A DNA stretch of 64,000 nt from RBG-16-66-20 sp964564865 (GTDB lineage: Bacteria; Pseudomonadota; Gammaproteobacteria; Burkholderiales; SG8-39), in assembly GCA_964564865.1 (NCBI GenBank), contig CAZMDA010000009.1, positions 1-64,000 on the forward strand, read 5' to 3'. The notes beneath the pieces are model-generated. The model saw nothing but the letters and a program-made list of their open reading frames with translations, ran no database searches and was not told the DNA's origin. The translations under genes and the position numbers were made by a program. Of this stretch, positions 46,909 to 56,754 are shown one piece after another. Every line of letters starts with the position of its first letter. Positions within the stretch are counted from its first letter, which is position 1.

Positions 46909-47819
46909 CCGCCCCCCGGTTCCCGCAGCGTGCGCACCTGCAGCGCCGGGGCGCCGCCGTCCTTCGCCGCGCCCGGGTAGAGCGTCAGGTGCGGGAACGG
47001 AATCTCGATACCGCGCGCGTCGTAGGCCTTCTTCAGGCGGCGCAGGAACTCGCGCCGCACGTTCCACTGCTCGATCGGCGGCACGACCTTGAAGCGGCCG
47101 CGCAGGACCACCGCGGAGTCCGCCCAGCGCTCGACGCCGATGACCTCCAGGTCCGCGGCCAGCCGCGGCGCCCACGCCGGGTCGGCCCGCATCGCCTCGC
47201 CCACCTCGCGCATCACCGCGAAGGCCTCGTCGGTGTCCTCGCGGTAGGCGACCCCGACCTCGATCACGGCGTGCGCGAAGTCGCGCGTGCGGTTGGTGAC
47301 GATCTTGATCTCGCCGTTGGGCACGAAGTGCACGTGGCCCTCGAAGTCGCGCAGCCGCACGTGGCGCAGGGTGACCTCCTCCACCAGGCCGCCGATGCCC
47401 GCGACCTGCACCACGTCGCCCTGCCGGATCTGGTCCTCGACCAGGATGAACAGGCCGGCGAAGTAGTCCTTCACCAGGCTCTGCGCGCCGAAGCCGATGG
47501 CGATGCCGGCCACCCCGGCGGTGGCGAGCACCGGCGCGATGGAGATGCCCAGCTCGTTCATCACCAGCATCACGGCGATGACCGCGATCAGCACGGTGCC
47601 GATGTAGCGGAAGGCCCGCGCCAGCGTGCCGACGCGCTTGATCGCCTCGGCGTCGCTGCGCCGCTCCATGTAGGCGCGGAACTGGCGGATGCCGCGGCGC
47701 AGCGCAACCATCGCCGCCCAGGCCGCGGCGAGGATGATGAGCACGTTGAGCGCCGAGCGCAGGCCCGGGCCCCAGCCGCCCTGCAGCATCTCGCGCAGCG
47801 CGTCCAGCCAATGCGTCAT
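46905..47819 (-). CDS. mscS: Small-conductance mechanosensitive ion channel (MscS)
   Basis: The 304-residue protein has three transmembrane helices. The third, pore-lining helix reads VLATAGVAGIAIGFGAQSLVKDYFAGLFILVEDQIRQGDVV, and the beta domain contains VEEVTLRHVRLRDFEGHVHFVPNGEIKIVTNRTRDF. MscS opens on hypo-osmotic stress. GGAGG at 47826-47830 fixes the ATG at 47819. It is the first gene of mscS / CPA2 antiporter / ybdK / puuD, a grouping that fits osmotic or ionic stress. Confidence 0.9.
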   Translation of the reverse strand: MTHWLDALREMLQGGWGPGLRSALNVLIILAAAWAAMVALRRGIRQFRAYMERRSDAEAIKRVGTLARAFRYIGTVLIAVIAVMLVMNELGISIAPVLATAGVAGIAIGFGAQSLVKDYFAGLFILVEDQIRQGDVVQVAGIGGLVEEVTLRHVRLRDFEGHVHFVPNGEIKIVTNRTRDFAHAVIEVGVAYREDTDEAFAVMREVGEAMRADPAWAPRLAADLEVIGVERWADSAVVLRGRFKVVPPIEQWNVRREFLRRLKKAYDARGIEIPFPHLTLYPGAAKDGGAPALQVRTLREPGGG

Positions 47820-47883
47820 GGGCACCTCCCGGAAAGGAAGTTGGATGCCTGCGCCGTCCGCGAGTTCCCTCGCGGCGTCGCGC

Positions 47884-49287
47884 TCAGTGCAGCGACTTGA
47901 CGATGTCCTCGACCACCTTCTTGGCGTCGCCGAACACCATCATGGTGCGGTCCATGTAGAAGAGCGGGTTGTCCAGGCCGGCGTAGCCCGCGGCCATGCT
48001 GCGCTTGTTGACGAGGATGGTCCTCGCCTTGTGGACGTCGATGATGGGCATGCCGTAGATCGGGCTGCCCTTCTCGTAGGCGAGCGGGTTGACGACGTCG
48101 TTGGCGCCCAGCACCAGCACCACGTCGGTGGTGCCCATCTCGCCGTTGATGTCCTCCATCTCCAGCACCTGCTCGTAGGGCACCTCGGCCTCCGCCAGCA
48201 GCACGTTCATGTGCCCCGGCATGCGCCCGGCCACCGGATGGATGGCGAACCTGACGTTGATGCCCTTTTCGCGCAGCATCTGCGCCATCTCCTTCACCGC
48301 GTGCTGCGCGCGCGCCACCGCCAGGCCGTAGCCCGGGACGATGACCACGCTCTCGGCGTTCTGCATCAGGAACGAGGCGTCCTCGGCCGAGCCCGACTTC
48401 ACCGTCCTCTCCTCGGCCGCGCCCGCGGCCGACCCTTCGGCCGCTCCAAATCCGCCCAGGATCACCGAGATGAACGAGCGGTTCATCGCCTTGCACATGA
48501 TGTAGGACAGGATCGCGCCCGAGGACCCGACGAGGGACCCGGCCACGATCAGCATCGAGTTGTTGAGCGAGAAGCCGATGCCGGCCGCGGCCCAGCCGGA
48601 GTAGCTGTTCAGCATCGAGATCACCACCGGCATGTCGGCGCCGCCGATCGGGATGATGATCAGCACGCCCAGCATGAAGGCGAGGCCGGTCATGACGATG
48701 AACGCGGTCCAGTTCGGCTCCGGCGTGAGGAAGAACGCGACGCCGAAGCCGATCATCACCAGGCCGATGGCGAGGTTGAGCCAGTGCTGGCCGGGGAACA
48801 CGATCGGCGCCGAGGAGAACAGGCGGAAGGTCTTGCCCAGGCCGGCCAGCTTGCCGAAGGCGATCACCGAGCCGGAGAAGGTGATGGCGCCGACGAAGGT
48901 GCCGATGAACAGTTCCAGCTTGTTGCCCATGGGCAGGGGGTCGGCGACGCCGAACGCGCCGGGGTTGTTCACCGCCGCGACCGCGATCAGCACCGCGGCC
49001 ATGCCCACCAGCGAGTGCATCGCCGCCACCAGCTCGGGCATCTGCGTCATCTCGACCTTGCGCGCGACGAAGGCGCCGACCGCGCCGCCGGCGACCATCG
49101 CCAGCAGGATGCCGGCGACGTTGCCGCGCGCCACCACCGCCAGCGTGACCAGCACCGCGATGCCCATGCCGATCATGCCGAACAGGTTGCCGCGCCGCGC
49201 CGTGGTCGGCGAGGACAGGCCCTTCAGCGCGAGGATGAACAGGACGCTCGCGACCAGGTACCAGAGCGTGAGCTGGTTGGCGCTCAT
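47884..49287 (-). CDS. pntB: NAD(P) transhydrogenase subunit beta
   Basis: The 467-residue protein has an N-terminal domain II of about nine helices (EMTQMPELVAAMHSLVGMAAVLIAVAAV). The NADP-binding domain III follows, with VVIVPGYGLAVARAQHAVKEMAQMLREKGINVRFAIHPVAGRMPGHMNVLLAEAEVPYEQVLEMEDIN and VVNKRSM-like AGYAGLDNPLF. It couples hydride transfer from NADH to NADP+ to proton entry. The start overlaps the pntAB stop. Confidence 0.95.
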   Translation of the reverse strand: MSANQLTLWYLVASVLFILALKGLSSPTTARRGNLFGMIGMGIAVLVTLAVVARGNVAGILLAMVAGGAVGAFVARKVEMTQMPELVAAMHSLVGMAAVLIAVAAVNNPGAFGVADPLPMGNKLELFIGTFVGAITFSGSVIAFGKLAGLGKTFRLFSSAPIVFPGQHWLNLAIGLVMIGFGVAFFLTPEPNWTAFIVMTGLAFMLGVLIIIPIGGADMPVVISMLNSYSGWAAAGIGFSLNNSMLIVAGSLVGSSGAILSYIMCKAMNRSFISVILGGFGAAEGSAAGAAEERTVKSGSAEDASFLMQNAESVVIVPGYGLAVARAQHAVKEMAQMLREKGINVRFAIHPVAGRMPGHMNVLLAEAEVPYEQVLEMEDINGEMGTTDVVLVLGANDVVNPLAYEKGSPIYGMPIIDVHKARTILVNKRSMAAGYAGLDNPLFYMDRTMMVFGDAKKVVEDIVKSLH

Positions 49288-49580
49288 TTCTGCTTCTTCC
49301 GGAACATTTCCAGCATGCGCTGCGTCACCATGAAGCCGCCGGCGACGTTCACCGCCGCCAGGCCCACCGCGACCAGGCCCAGCACGGTGCCGAAGTCGGT
49401 CTCCATCGGCGCCGCGGCGAGGATGGCGCCGACGATGATCACCGACGAGATGGCGTTGGTGACGCTCATCAGCGGCGTGTGCAGCGCCGGGGTGACGTTC
49501 CAGATCACGTGGTAGCCGACGAACACCGCCAGCACGAACACCACGATGTTGAGGACGGTCGGATCAACGGTTCCACCCAT
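49284..49580 (-). CDS. pntAB: NAD(P) transhydrogenase subunit alpha, membrane part
   Basis: The 98-residue protein holds the three to four helices of the alpha-2 subunit: LNIVVFVLAVFVGYHVIWNVTPALHTPLMSVTNAISSVIIVGAILAA and VNVAGGFMVTQRMLEMFRKK. The alpha subunit is split into two genes here, as in Rhodospirillum-type enzymes. The ATG is two bases beyond the pntA stop and the end overlaps pntB. Confidence 0.93.
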   Translation of the reverse strand: MGGTVDPTVLNIVVFVLAVFVGYHVIWNVTPALHTPLMSVTNAISSVIIVGAILAAAPMETDFGTVLGLVAVGLAAVNVAGGFMVTQRMLEMFRKKQK

Positions 49581-49582
49581 GG

Positions 49583-50707
<1,125 letters not shown>

Positions 50708-50815
50708 CTCGAAGTTCTCCCTTGGAAGCCGAATGATACGACAGAGTCCCGGCGCGACCGATCGGAATTGCCCGCGGCTTGCCAAGGCCGGGGCTATCGC
50801 GCCCCGGCAGGCCGC

Positions 50816-52303
50816 CTAATGTAACCGATCGGTTACATCGGCGCGGGCCCGCCAGCCCCAGCGCCGCTCGCCGCGCTCGAAGGCCCACTGCACCGCGAGC
50901 GCCAGCGCCGCCGCCGGCACCGCGCCGGCCAGCATCATGGCGTTGTCGTTCAGCGCCAGGCCCGAGACGATGCGCTCGCCGAAGCCGCCGGCGCCGACGA
51001 AGGCGGCGATGGTCGCCGTGCCGACGTTGATCACGGCGGAAACCTTGATGCCGGCCAGGATCGAGGGCAGCGCCAGCGGCAGCTCGACGCGCCGCATGCG
51101 CTCCGCGGCCGGCAGTCCCAGCGCCATCGCCGCCTGCCGCATCCCCTTGCCCACCGCGGCCAGGCCGGTGTGCGTCCCGCGCACGATGGGCAGCAGCGCA
51201 TACAGGAACAGCGCCACCAGCGCCGGCCCGGTGCCGATCGCGCCCATGAGCGCGATCAGGAACGCGAACAGCGCGAGCGCCGGGATGGTCTGGATCACGC
51301 CGACCGCGCCCAAGACCGGCTGCTCCGCCCACTTCAGCTTCGCGGCGAGGATGCCGAGCGGGATGCCCGCCGCGATGCTTCCCGCCAGCGAGACGAACAC
51401 CAGCAGCAGGTGCTGCCCGGTGAGCCGGAGGAAGTCCGGGCCGAACAGCGCGCCGAGGAACGATCGTCGCGAGGGGTTCGCCGGCGCCGCACCCGAATCC
51501 AGCAGCGCCGCCGCCTCCGCGAAACTCTTGCCCTGCAGCTCCGCCGCCGCGTTCATGCGGATCATCGCCCGCTCGTCGATGCGCTTCTCCAGCGTCTGCA
51601 GCCTGGCCCAGGCCTCCGGGAAGCGCTGCGGCACGTCCAGCCGGTACAGCAGCACCGCGTCGTAGCGCGGGAAGAAGCCGCGGTCGTCCTCCAGCGCGCG
51701 CAACTGGAAGCGCTCGATCTTGGCGTCGGTGGTGTAGATGTCCATGACGTCGATCTTCGCGGCCGCGATCGCCTCGTAGGCGAGGCCGTGGTCCAGGCCC
51801 TGCGGCGTGCCGTGCGGCAGCGCGTAGGCCGCCTTCAGGCCCGGCCAGCCGTCGGCGCGGCCGATGAACTCCTGGGACAGGCCCAGCTTCAGGCCCGGGT
51901 GCTTCGCGAGATCCGAGAGCTTGCGGATGCCCAGCGCCTGCGCGCGCTCCTCGCGCATCGCCAGCGCGTAGCTGTTGTTGAATCCGAGCGGCACCGCGAC
52001 GCCGAACCCCATCGGCGCGAGGCCGCGGTTGAGGTCCTCCAGCGTGGCCTTGCCTTCCAGCCTGAGGATCTCGCGCGCGATGGTGCCGGTGTACTCCGGG
52101 TACAGGTCGATGGAGCCGGCCTTGAGCGCGGCGAACACGATGCCGGTATTGCCCAGGCCCTGGCGGTGGGTGCCGGTGCCGGCGGTGCGGATCAGCAGTT
52201 CGCCGAGGACGTAGGACTCGGTGAAGCGCTTGGAGCCCACCTGCAGCGCCTGCGCCTGCGCCGTGCCGGCGAGCAGCGCGAGCGCAAGCGCAACCAGCCT
52301 CAT
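50816..52303 (-). CDS. Fused OpuBC-type binding protein and ABC permease (osmoprotectant/choline-type)
   Basis: The 495-residue protein has a signal peptide and an OpuAC/OpuBC binding domain at about 20-280 (VGSKRFTESYVLGELLIR, LGNTGIVFAALKAGSIDLYPEYTGTI, GFNNSYALAMR, DVMDIYTTDAKIERF). A permease domain follows at about 295-495 (GVIQTIPALALFAFLIALMGAIGTGPALVALFLYALLPIVRGTHTGL). The binding part is N-terminal to the membrane part. No OpuBA-type ATPase gene lies beside it. The last codons overlap a perfect palindrome. Its start overlaps the stop of the MsbA-like exporter. Confidence 0.87.
   Translation of the reverse strand: MRLVALALALLAGTAQAQALQVGSKRFTESYVLGELLIRTAGTGTHRQGLGNTGIVFAALKAGSIDLYPEYTGTIAREILRLEGKATLEDLNRGLAPMGFGVAVPLGFNNSYALAMREERAQALGIRKLSDLAKHPGLKLGLSQEFIGRADGWPGLKAAYALPHGTPQGLDHGLAYEAIAAAKIDVMDIYTTDAKIERFQLRALEDDRGFFPRYDAVLLYRLDVPQRFPEAWARLQTLEKRIDERAMIRMNAAAELQGKSFAEAAALLDSGAAPANPSRRSFLGALFGPDFLRLTGQHLLLVFVSLAGSIAAGIPLGILAAKLKWAEQPVLGAVGVIQTIPALALFAFLIALMGAIGTGPALVALFLYALLPIVRGTHTGLAAVGKGMRQAAMALGLPAAERMRRVELPLALPSILAGIKVSAVINVGTATIAAFVGAGGFGERIVSGLALNDNAMMLAGAVPAAALALAVQWAFERGERRWGWRARADVTDRLH
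50819..50838. promoter_or_regulatory. Perfect 20-bp palindrome, copy 2 (TetR-type operator candidate)
   Basis: ATGTAACCGA/TCGGTTACAT is identical to the core at 6517-6538. It lies over the last codons of the OpuB-like gene and about 110 bp upstream of pntA. Conservation of a 20-bp perfect palindrome inside a coding end implies selection for binding. The cognate regulator is not in this window. Confidence 0.6.
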
Positions 52304-54060
52304 GCCGCCCGCTCTTGCCGCGCCGCTTCGGTTCCCGTGCCGAGGAACTGCAGCGCCGCCAGGTTCGCATACAGCCCGCCCTGCCCCATCAGCTGCGCGT
52401 GGTTGCCCTGGGCGACGATGCGGCCGCGGTCCATCACCACGATGCGGTCGGCGTGCTGCACCGTGGCCAGGCGGTGCGCGATGACCAGGCTGGTGCGGCC
52501 GCGCTCCAGCGCCTCCAGCGCCTGCTGCACCATGCGCTCGCTCGCCGCGTCGAGCGAGCTGGTGGCCTCGTCCAGCAGCAGGATCGGGCGGTCGGCGAGC
52601 AGCGCGCGCGCGATGGACAGGCGCTGACGCTGGCCGCCGGAGAGCGTCACGCCGCGCTCGCCCAGCACGGTGTCCAGGCCCTGCGGCAGGCGGTGGATGA
52701 ACTCCAGCGCGAAGGCCTGCTCGCAGGCGCGCTCGACTTCTTCCCGCGTCGCTTGCGGGCGGCCGTAGCGGACGTTGTCGAGCACGCTGGCGGCGAACAC
52801 CACCGGGTCCTGCGGCACCACCGCGATCAGGCGCCGCAGCGCCGCCGGGTCGAACTCGCGCAGGTCGGTGCCGCCGACGCGCACCGCGCCCGCCTGCGGG
52901 TCGTAGAAGCGCAGCAGCAGCGCGAGCACGGTGGTCTTGCCCGCGCCGGAGGGCCCGACCAGCGCCACGCGCTCGCCCTGCGACACGGTGAGCGAGAAGC
53001 CCTCCAGCGCGGGCGTGCCGGGGCGCGCGGGGTAGGCGAAGCGCACCGCGTCGAAGCACACGCCCGCGTGCGGCGGGCGCGGCGCCGGCAGCGCCGGCGC
53101 GGTGATCGACGGGCGCGTGTCGAGGATCTCCATCAGCCTCTCGGTGGCCCCCGCCGCCCGCTGCAGCTCGCCCCAGACCTCGGACACGGTGCCGGCGCCG
53201 GTCGCCACCACGAAGGCGTAGAACACGAACGCCGAGAGCTCGCCCGCGGTCAGGCGCCCGGCGAAGACGTCGTGGCCGCCCACCCAGAGGATCACGCCCA
53301 CGGCGCAGAACGCGATCAGCATCACCGAGGCGATCAGGAAGGCCTTCTGCCCGATGCGCGAGACGCCGGTGCGGTACGCGGCTTCCGCGTGCTCGCCGAA
53401 GGCGCGCCGGTCCTCGCCCTCGTGGGCGTAGGCCTGGACGGTGCGGATCTCGTGCACCGCCTCGTCCACGTACGCGGAGACGTCGGCCACCCGGTCCTGG
53501 TTGTCCCGCGACAGGCGCCGCACCCGGCGGCCGAGCAGCAGGATCGGCACCAGCGTCGCCGGGATCCCGAGCAGCACGAAGGCGGCGAGCTTCCAGCTGA
53601 CCACGAACATCATCACCGCGGCGCCGGCCATCATCAGCAGGTTGCGCACGAACATGGACAGGCCGTAGCCGATCACCTGCTGCAGCAGCGTGGTGTCGTT
53701 GGTCAGGCGCGAGATCACCTCGCCGGTGCGCGTTGCCTCGAAGTACGCGGGCTCGAGCGCGAGGATGTGGTTGAACAGGCTCCGGCGCAGGTCGGTCACC
53801 ACGCGCTCGCCGAGCGTCATCATCAGGTAGAAGCGCGCGAAGGTCGCCGCCGCGAGCAGCGCGGCGACCCCGATCATCGCCGCCAGGGCGGCGTCCAGCA
53901 TCCGCGGGCTGGCGCCGCCGAAGCCCTGGTCCACCACCAGCTTGAGGCCGTGCCCGAGCAGGAGCACGCAGCCAGCGGCGACCACCAGCGCGACCAGCGC
54001 CGCGGCGAGCTTCAGCCGGTACGGGGCGACGAAGCGGGCGAGGCGCAGGACGTGGGCCAT
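52300..54060 (-). CDS. MsbA-like ABC exporter (fused permease and ATPase)
   Basis: The 586-residue half-transporter has six helices (1-300) with FEATRTGEVISRLTNDTTLLQQVIG in the coupling region. A complete ATPase follows: Walker A GPSGAGKTT, Q-loop VPQDPVVF, signature LSGGQRQR, Walker B ILLLDEATSSLD and the H-loop IAHRL. It works as a dimer exporting lipids, LPS precursors or drugs. A TAAAGT -10 ends six bases before its ATG. Co-direction and overlap with the OpuB-like gene do not make it that gene's ATPase, because its membrane domain is built in. Confidence 0.9.
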   Translation of the reverse strand: MAHVLRLARFVAPYRLKLAAALVALVVAAGCVLLLGHGLKLVVDQGFGGASPRMLDAALAAMIGVAALLAAATFARFYLMMTLGERVVTDLRRSLFNHILALEPAYFEATRTGEVISRLTNDTTLLQQVIGYGLSMFVRNLLMMAGAAVMMFVVSWKLAAFVLLGIPATLVPILLLGRRVRRLSRDNQDRVADVSAYVDEAVHEIRTVQAYAHEGEDRRAFGEHAEAAYRTGVSRIGQKAFLIASVMLIAFCAVGVILWVGGHDVFAGRLTAGELSAFVFYAFVVATGAGTVSEVWGELQRAAGATERLMEILDTRPSITAPALPAPRPPHAGVCFDAVRFAYPARPGTPALEGFSLTVSQGERVALVGPSGAGKTTVLALLLRFYDPQAGAVRVGGTDLREFDPAALRRLIAVVPQDPVVFAASVLDNVRYGRPQATREEVERACEQAFALEFIHRLPQGLDTVLGERGVTLSGGQRQRLSIARALLADRPILLLDEATSSLDAASERMVQQALEALERGRTSLVIAHRLATVQHADRIVVMDRGRIVAQGNHAQLMGQGGLYANLAALQFLGTGTEAARQERAA

Positions 54061-54085
54061 GCGCGGACTTTACACTTTGCGCCCG

Positions 54086-56725
54086 TCAGGCGCCGTAGAA
54101 CAGGCAGGCGTTGCGGCCCTGCTGCTTGGCGCGGTACATGGCGACGTCGGCGTTGCGCAGCAGCGCCTCGCCGTCGCCGGCGTCGGCGGGGTAGACCGAG
54201 ACGCCGATGCTGGCGCCGATGGCGAAGGCGCGGCCCTCGACCTCGAACGGCGCCTCCATCGCCTGCAGAACCTTGGCGGCGACCGCGCGGCAGTCCTCGG
54301 CCGCGCGCAGGCCGGGGATGACGATGGCGAACTCGTCGCCGCCGTGCCGCGCCAGCGTGTCGGCCTTGCGCACGCAGCCGGCCAGGCGCCCGGCGACCTG
54401 CAGCAGCACCGCGTCGCCGGCGCGGTGGCCCAGGGCATCGTTCACCTGCTTGAAGCGGTCCAGGTCCACCATCATCACCGCCACCTTCTCGTCGCGCCGC
54501 TGCGCCTGGTAGAGCGCCTGGCGCAGGCGGTCCTCCAGCAGGCGCCGGTTGGGCAGGCCGGTGAGCGTGTCGTGGTGGGCGAGGAAGCGCGCCTCGTCCT
54601 CCTGGCGCTTCTTCTCGGTGATGTCCTGCGACACGCCGATCACCCGGCGCACGCGCCCGCCGCGCTCCGCCATCGCCTGGCCGCGCGCGTGCATCCAGCG
54701 CACCCGGCCGCCGCCGTCGACGTCGCGGAACTCGATCTCGTAGGGCTCGCCGCGCTCCTGGGTCGCGAGCGATGCGGCGCGCACGCGCTCGCGGTCCTCC
54801 TCGTGCACCCGTTGCAGGTAGGCCTCGAAGGTGATCGGCCGCTCGCGGCCCGCGGCCGCGCCCGGGCCGCGCCCGAACAGCATCCGGCCGCTGGCGCGGT
54901 CCCATTCCCAGTAGACCAGGTTCGCCGCCTCGACCGACAGGCGCAGGCGCTCCACGCTCTCGTGCAGCGCGGCGGCGGCGGCCTTCTCGCGCGTCACGTC
55001 GCGCGCCGTCCCGGTGGCGCCGGTCGCGCCGCCGGCCGCGTCGCGCAGCGGGACCGCGTTGAACACCAGGTCCACCTGCGTGCCGTCGCGCCGCTGGTGG
55101 CGCGTCTCGTAGTCGAACACCGGCTCGCCGGCGATGACGCGGCGGAACACCGCCAGGTCGCGCTCGCGCAGCTCCGGGGCCGGCAGCTCGCGCAACTCGC
55201 GGCCCAGCAGTTCCTCCGGGCCGGCGCCGTAGATGCGCCGCGCCGCGGCCGGGTTGACGTAGGTCCAGCGCGCCTGCGCGTCCAGCGACCAGACCAGGTC
55301 GTTGGTGGTCTCCACCAGGTTGCGGAACATGGACTCGCTCTCGCGCAGCGCCTGCGCCGCGGCATGGCTGTCGTGGATGTCGGTGAAGGCGACGATGGCC
55401 GACTGCGCCGGGCGCTCCGGGTCGATGGCGCGGGTCATCAGCCGGCACCACAGGCGGCTGCCGTCCTTGCGCGCGAGTTCCAGCTCGGCCTCGAGCACCG
55501 CGTCGTGGCGCAGCTTGTCGTAGCCGGCGCCGGCGGCGCGCCAGGCCTCCTCGGTCGGGTAGAACTGGCGCGTGCTCGCGCCCTTGAGTTCCCCCGGCTG
55601 GTAGCCCAGCATCTGCTCCAGGCGCCGGTTGCAGCGCAGGATGGCGCGCTCGGCGACGAAGGCGACGCCCACCGGCAGGGTGTCGAGGATCAGGTCCTCC
55701 TCCGCCACCAGCCGGCGGTAGGCTTCCTGGGCGCGGTTGATCTCGGTGACGTCGGTGAACATGCTGACGATGCCGCCGCCGCGGCTGCGCACGAAGCGGC
55801 CCTGCAGCGAGCGCCCGTCGCGGGTGCGGTAGTGGCGCACCGCGCCCGCCCCGCTGCGCCGCCGCGCCAGGCGGTCGGCCAGCCAGTCCTCCGTCCGACC
55901 CTCGTACTCCGGCGGCACCTGCTCGGCCTCCAGCGCCATGCGCGCCACCTCCGGGTACGGCGTGCCGGCCAGTTGCGCGGCCGACTGCCCGGCGCCGTAC
56001 ACCTGGGCGTAGGCCTCGTTGCACACCAGCAGCCGGTCCTCGGCGTCGTAGACCGCGATGCCCTCGGGAAAGCTCTCGATGGCGTCGCGCAGCTGGGCCT
56101 CGCCCTGCGCGAGGCGCGTCACCAGGTCGTCGTTCTCGAAGCGCGCCTTGAGCGACGCGACCACGCTGCGCTGGATGTCGTGGTAGACCTTGACCATGGC
56201 GACACCGAACACCAGGGCCATCAGCGCGAGCAGCTGGTAGGTACGGCCGGGCTGCTGCGCGAGCTCGGCCATCACGCCGACCACCGGCAGCAGCGCGTAG
56301 CCGTAGAACGCCGGCGCGCTTGCCGCATAGACGCCGGCGGCGCCGATCACGCTGCCGACGATGACGGTGATCAGCACCATCTGCAGCAGCGGGTCGCCCT
56401 GGGGGAAGAACAGCAGCGCGGGCATGGTCCACAGCGCCCCGGCGGCGAACGCGCCCAGCGCGAAGCGGGCCTCCCAGCGCGCCGGGTCGAGCCGGTGCGG
56501 ACGGCGGCGGTAGTCCAGGTGCAGCGCGACGCGGAGAAGCGTCATCGTGAGCAGCGCCGCCAGCCAGGCGGCCATGGCCTCGGCGGTATGCGGCCCCCAC
56601 AGCACCGCCGCCAGCAGGCCGCCGGCGACCAGCGTGGTGACATAGGCGGTGGGCGCGACCGCGAACAGCGAGGCGACGCGCGCCGCGTGCAGCCGCTCGT
56701 CTTCCGGGTGCTGGCGCAGCAGCAT
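54086..56725 (-). CDS. Membrane-bound PAS/GGDEF diguanylate cyclase
   Basis: The 879-residue protein has an N-terminal membrane region of about six helices (20-190), then four PAS/PAC units: AIESFPEGIAVYDAEDRLLVCNEAY; LDTLPVGVAFVAERAILRCNRRLEQMLGY; FRNLVETTNDLVWSLDAQARWTYVNPAAARRIYG; and a PAS_3-like LRLSVEAANLVYWEWDRASGRMLFGRG. A GGDEF domain ends it, with active loop RHGGDEFAIV intact and DPLTGLPNRR-like DTLTGLPNRRLLEDRL before it. No EAL domain is present. It probably makes cyclic di-GMP in response to redox, light or ligand cues. Confidence 0.9.
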   Translation of the reverse strand: MLLRQHPEDERLHAARVASLFAVAPTAYVTTLVAGGLLAAVLWGPHTAEAMAAWLAALLTMTLLRVALHLDYRRRPHRLDPARWEARFALGAFAAGALWTMPALLFFPQGDPLLQMVLITVIVGSVIGAAGVYAASAPAFYGYALLPVVGVMAELAQQPGRTYQLLALMALVFGVAMVKVYHDIQRSVVASLKARFENDDLVTRLAQGEAQLRDAIESFPEGIAVYDAEDRLLVCNEAYAQVYGAGQSAAQLAGTPYPEVARMALEAEQVPPEYEGRTEDWLADRLARRRSGAGAVRHYRTRDGRSLQGRFVRSRGGGIVSMFTDVTEINRAQEAYRRLVAEEDLILDTLPVGVAFVAERAILRCNRRLEQMLGYQPGELKGASTRQFYPTEEAWRAAGAGYDKLRHDAVLEAELELARKDGSRLWCRLMTRAIDPERPAQSAIVAFTDIHDSHAAAQALRESESMFRNLVETTNDLVWSLDAQARWTYVNPAAARRIYGAGPEELLGRELRELPAPELRERDLAVFRRVIAGEPVFDYETRHQRRDGTQVDLVFNAVPLRDAAGGATGATGTARDVTREKAAAAALHESVERLRLSVEAANLVYWEWDRASGRMLFGRGPGAAAGRERPITFEAYLQRVHEEDRERVRAASLATQERGEPYEIEFRDVDGGGRVRWMHARGQAMAERGGRVRRVIGVSQDITEKKRQEDEARFLAHHDTLTGLPNRRLLEDRLRQALYQAQRRDEKVAVMMVDLDRFKQVNDALGHRAGDAVLLQVAGRLAGCVRKADTLARHGGDEFAIVIPGLRAAEDCRAVAAKVLQAMEAPFEVEGRAFAIGASIGVSVYPADAGDGEALLRNADVAMYRAKQQGRNACLFYGA

Positions 56726-56754
56726 GTCGCGTCCGGGGCGCGGCGCGCCCGGCG

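Noticed and set aside
52300..54060. MsbA-like exporter as the missing ATPase of the OpuB-type fusion
   Set aside because: It has its own six-helix domain fused to the ATPase and belongs to the exporter class, which does not energise binding-protein importers.
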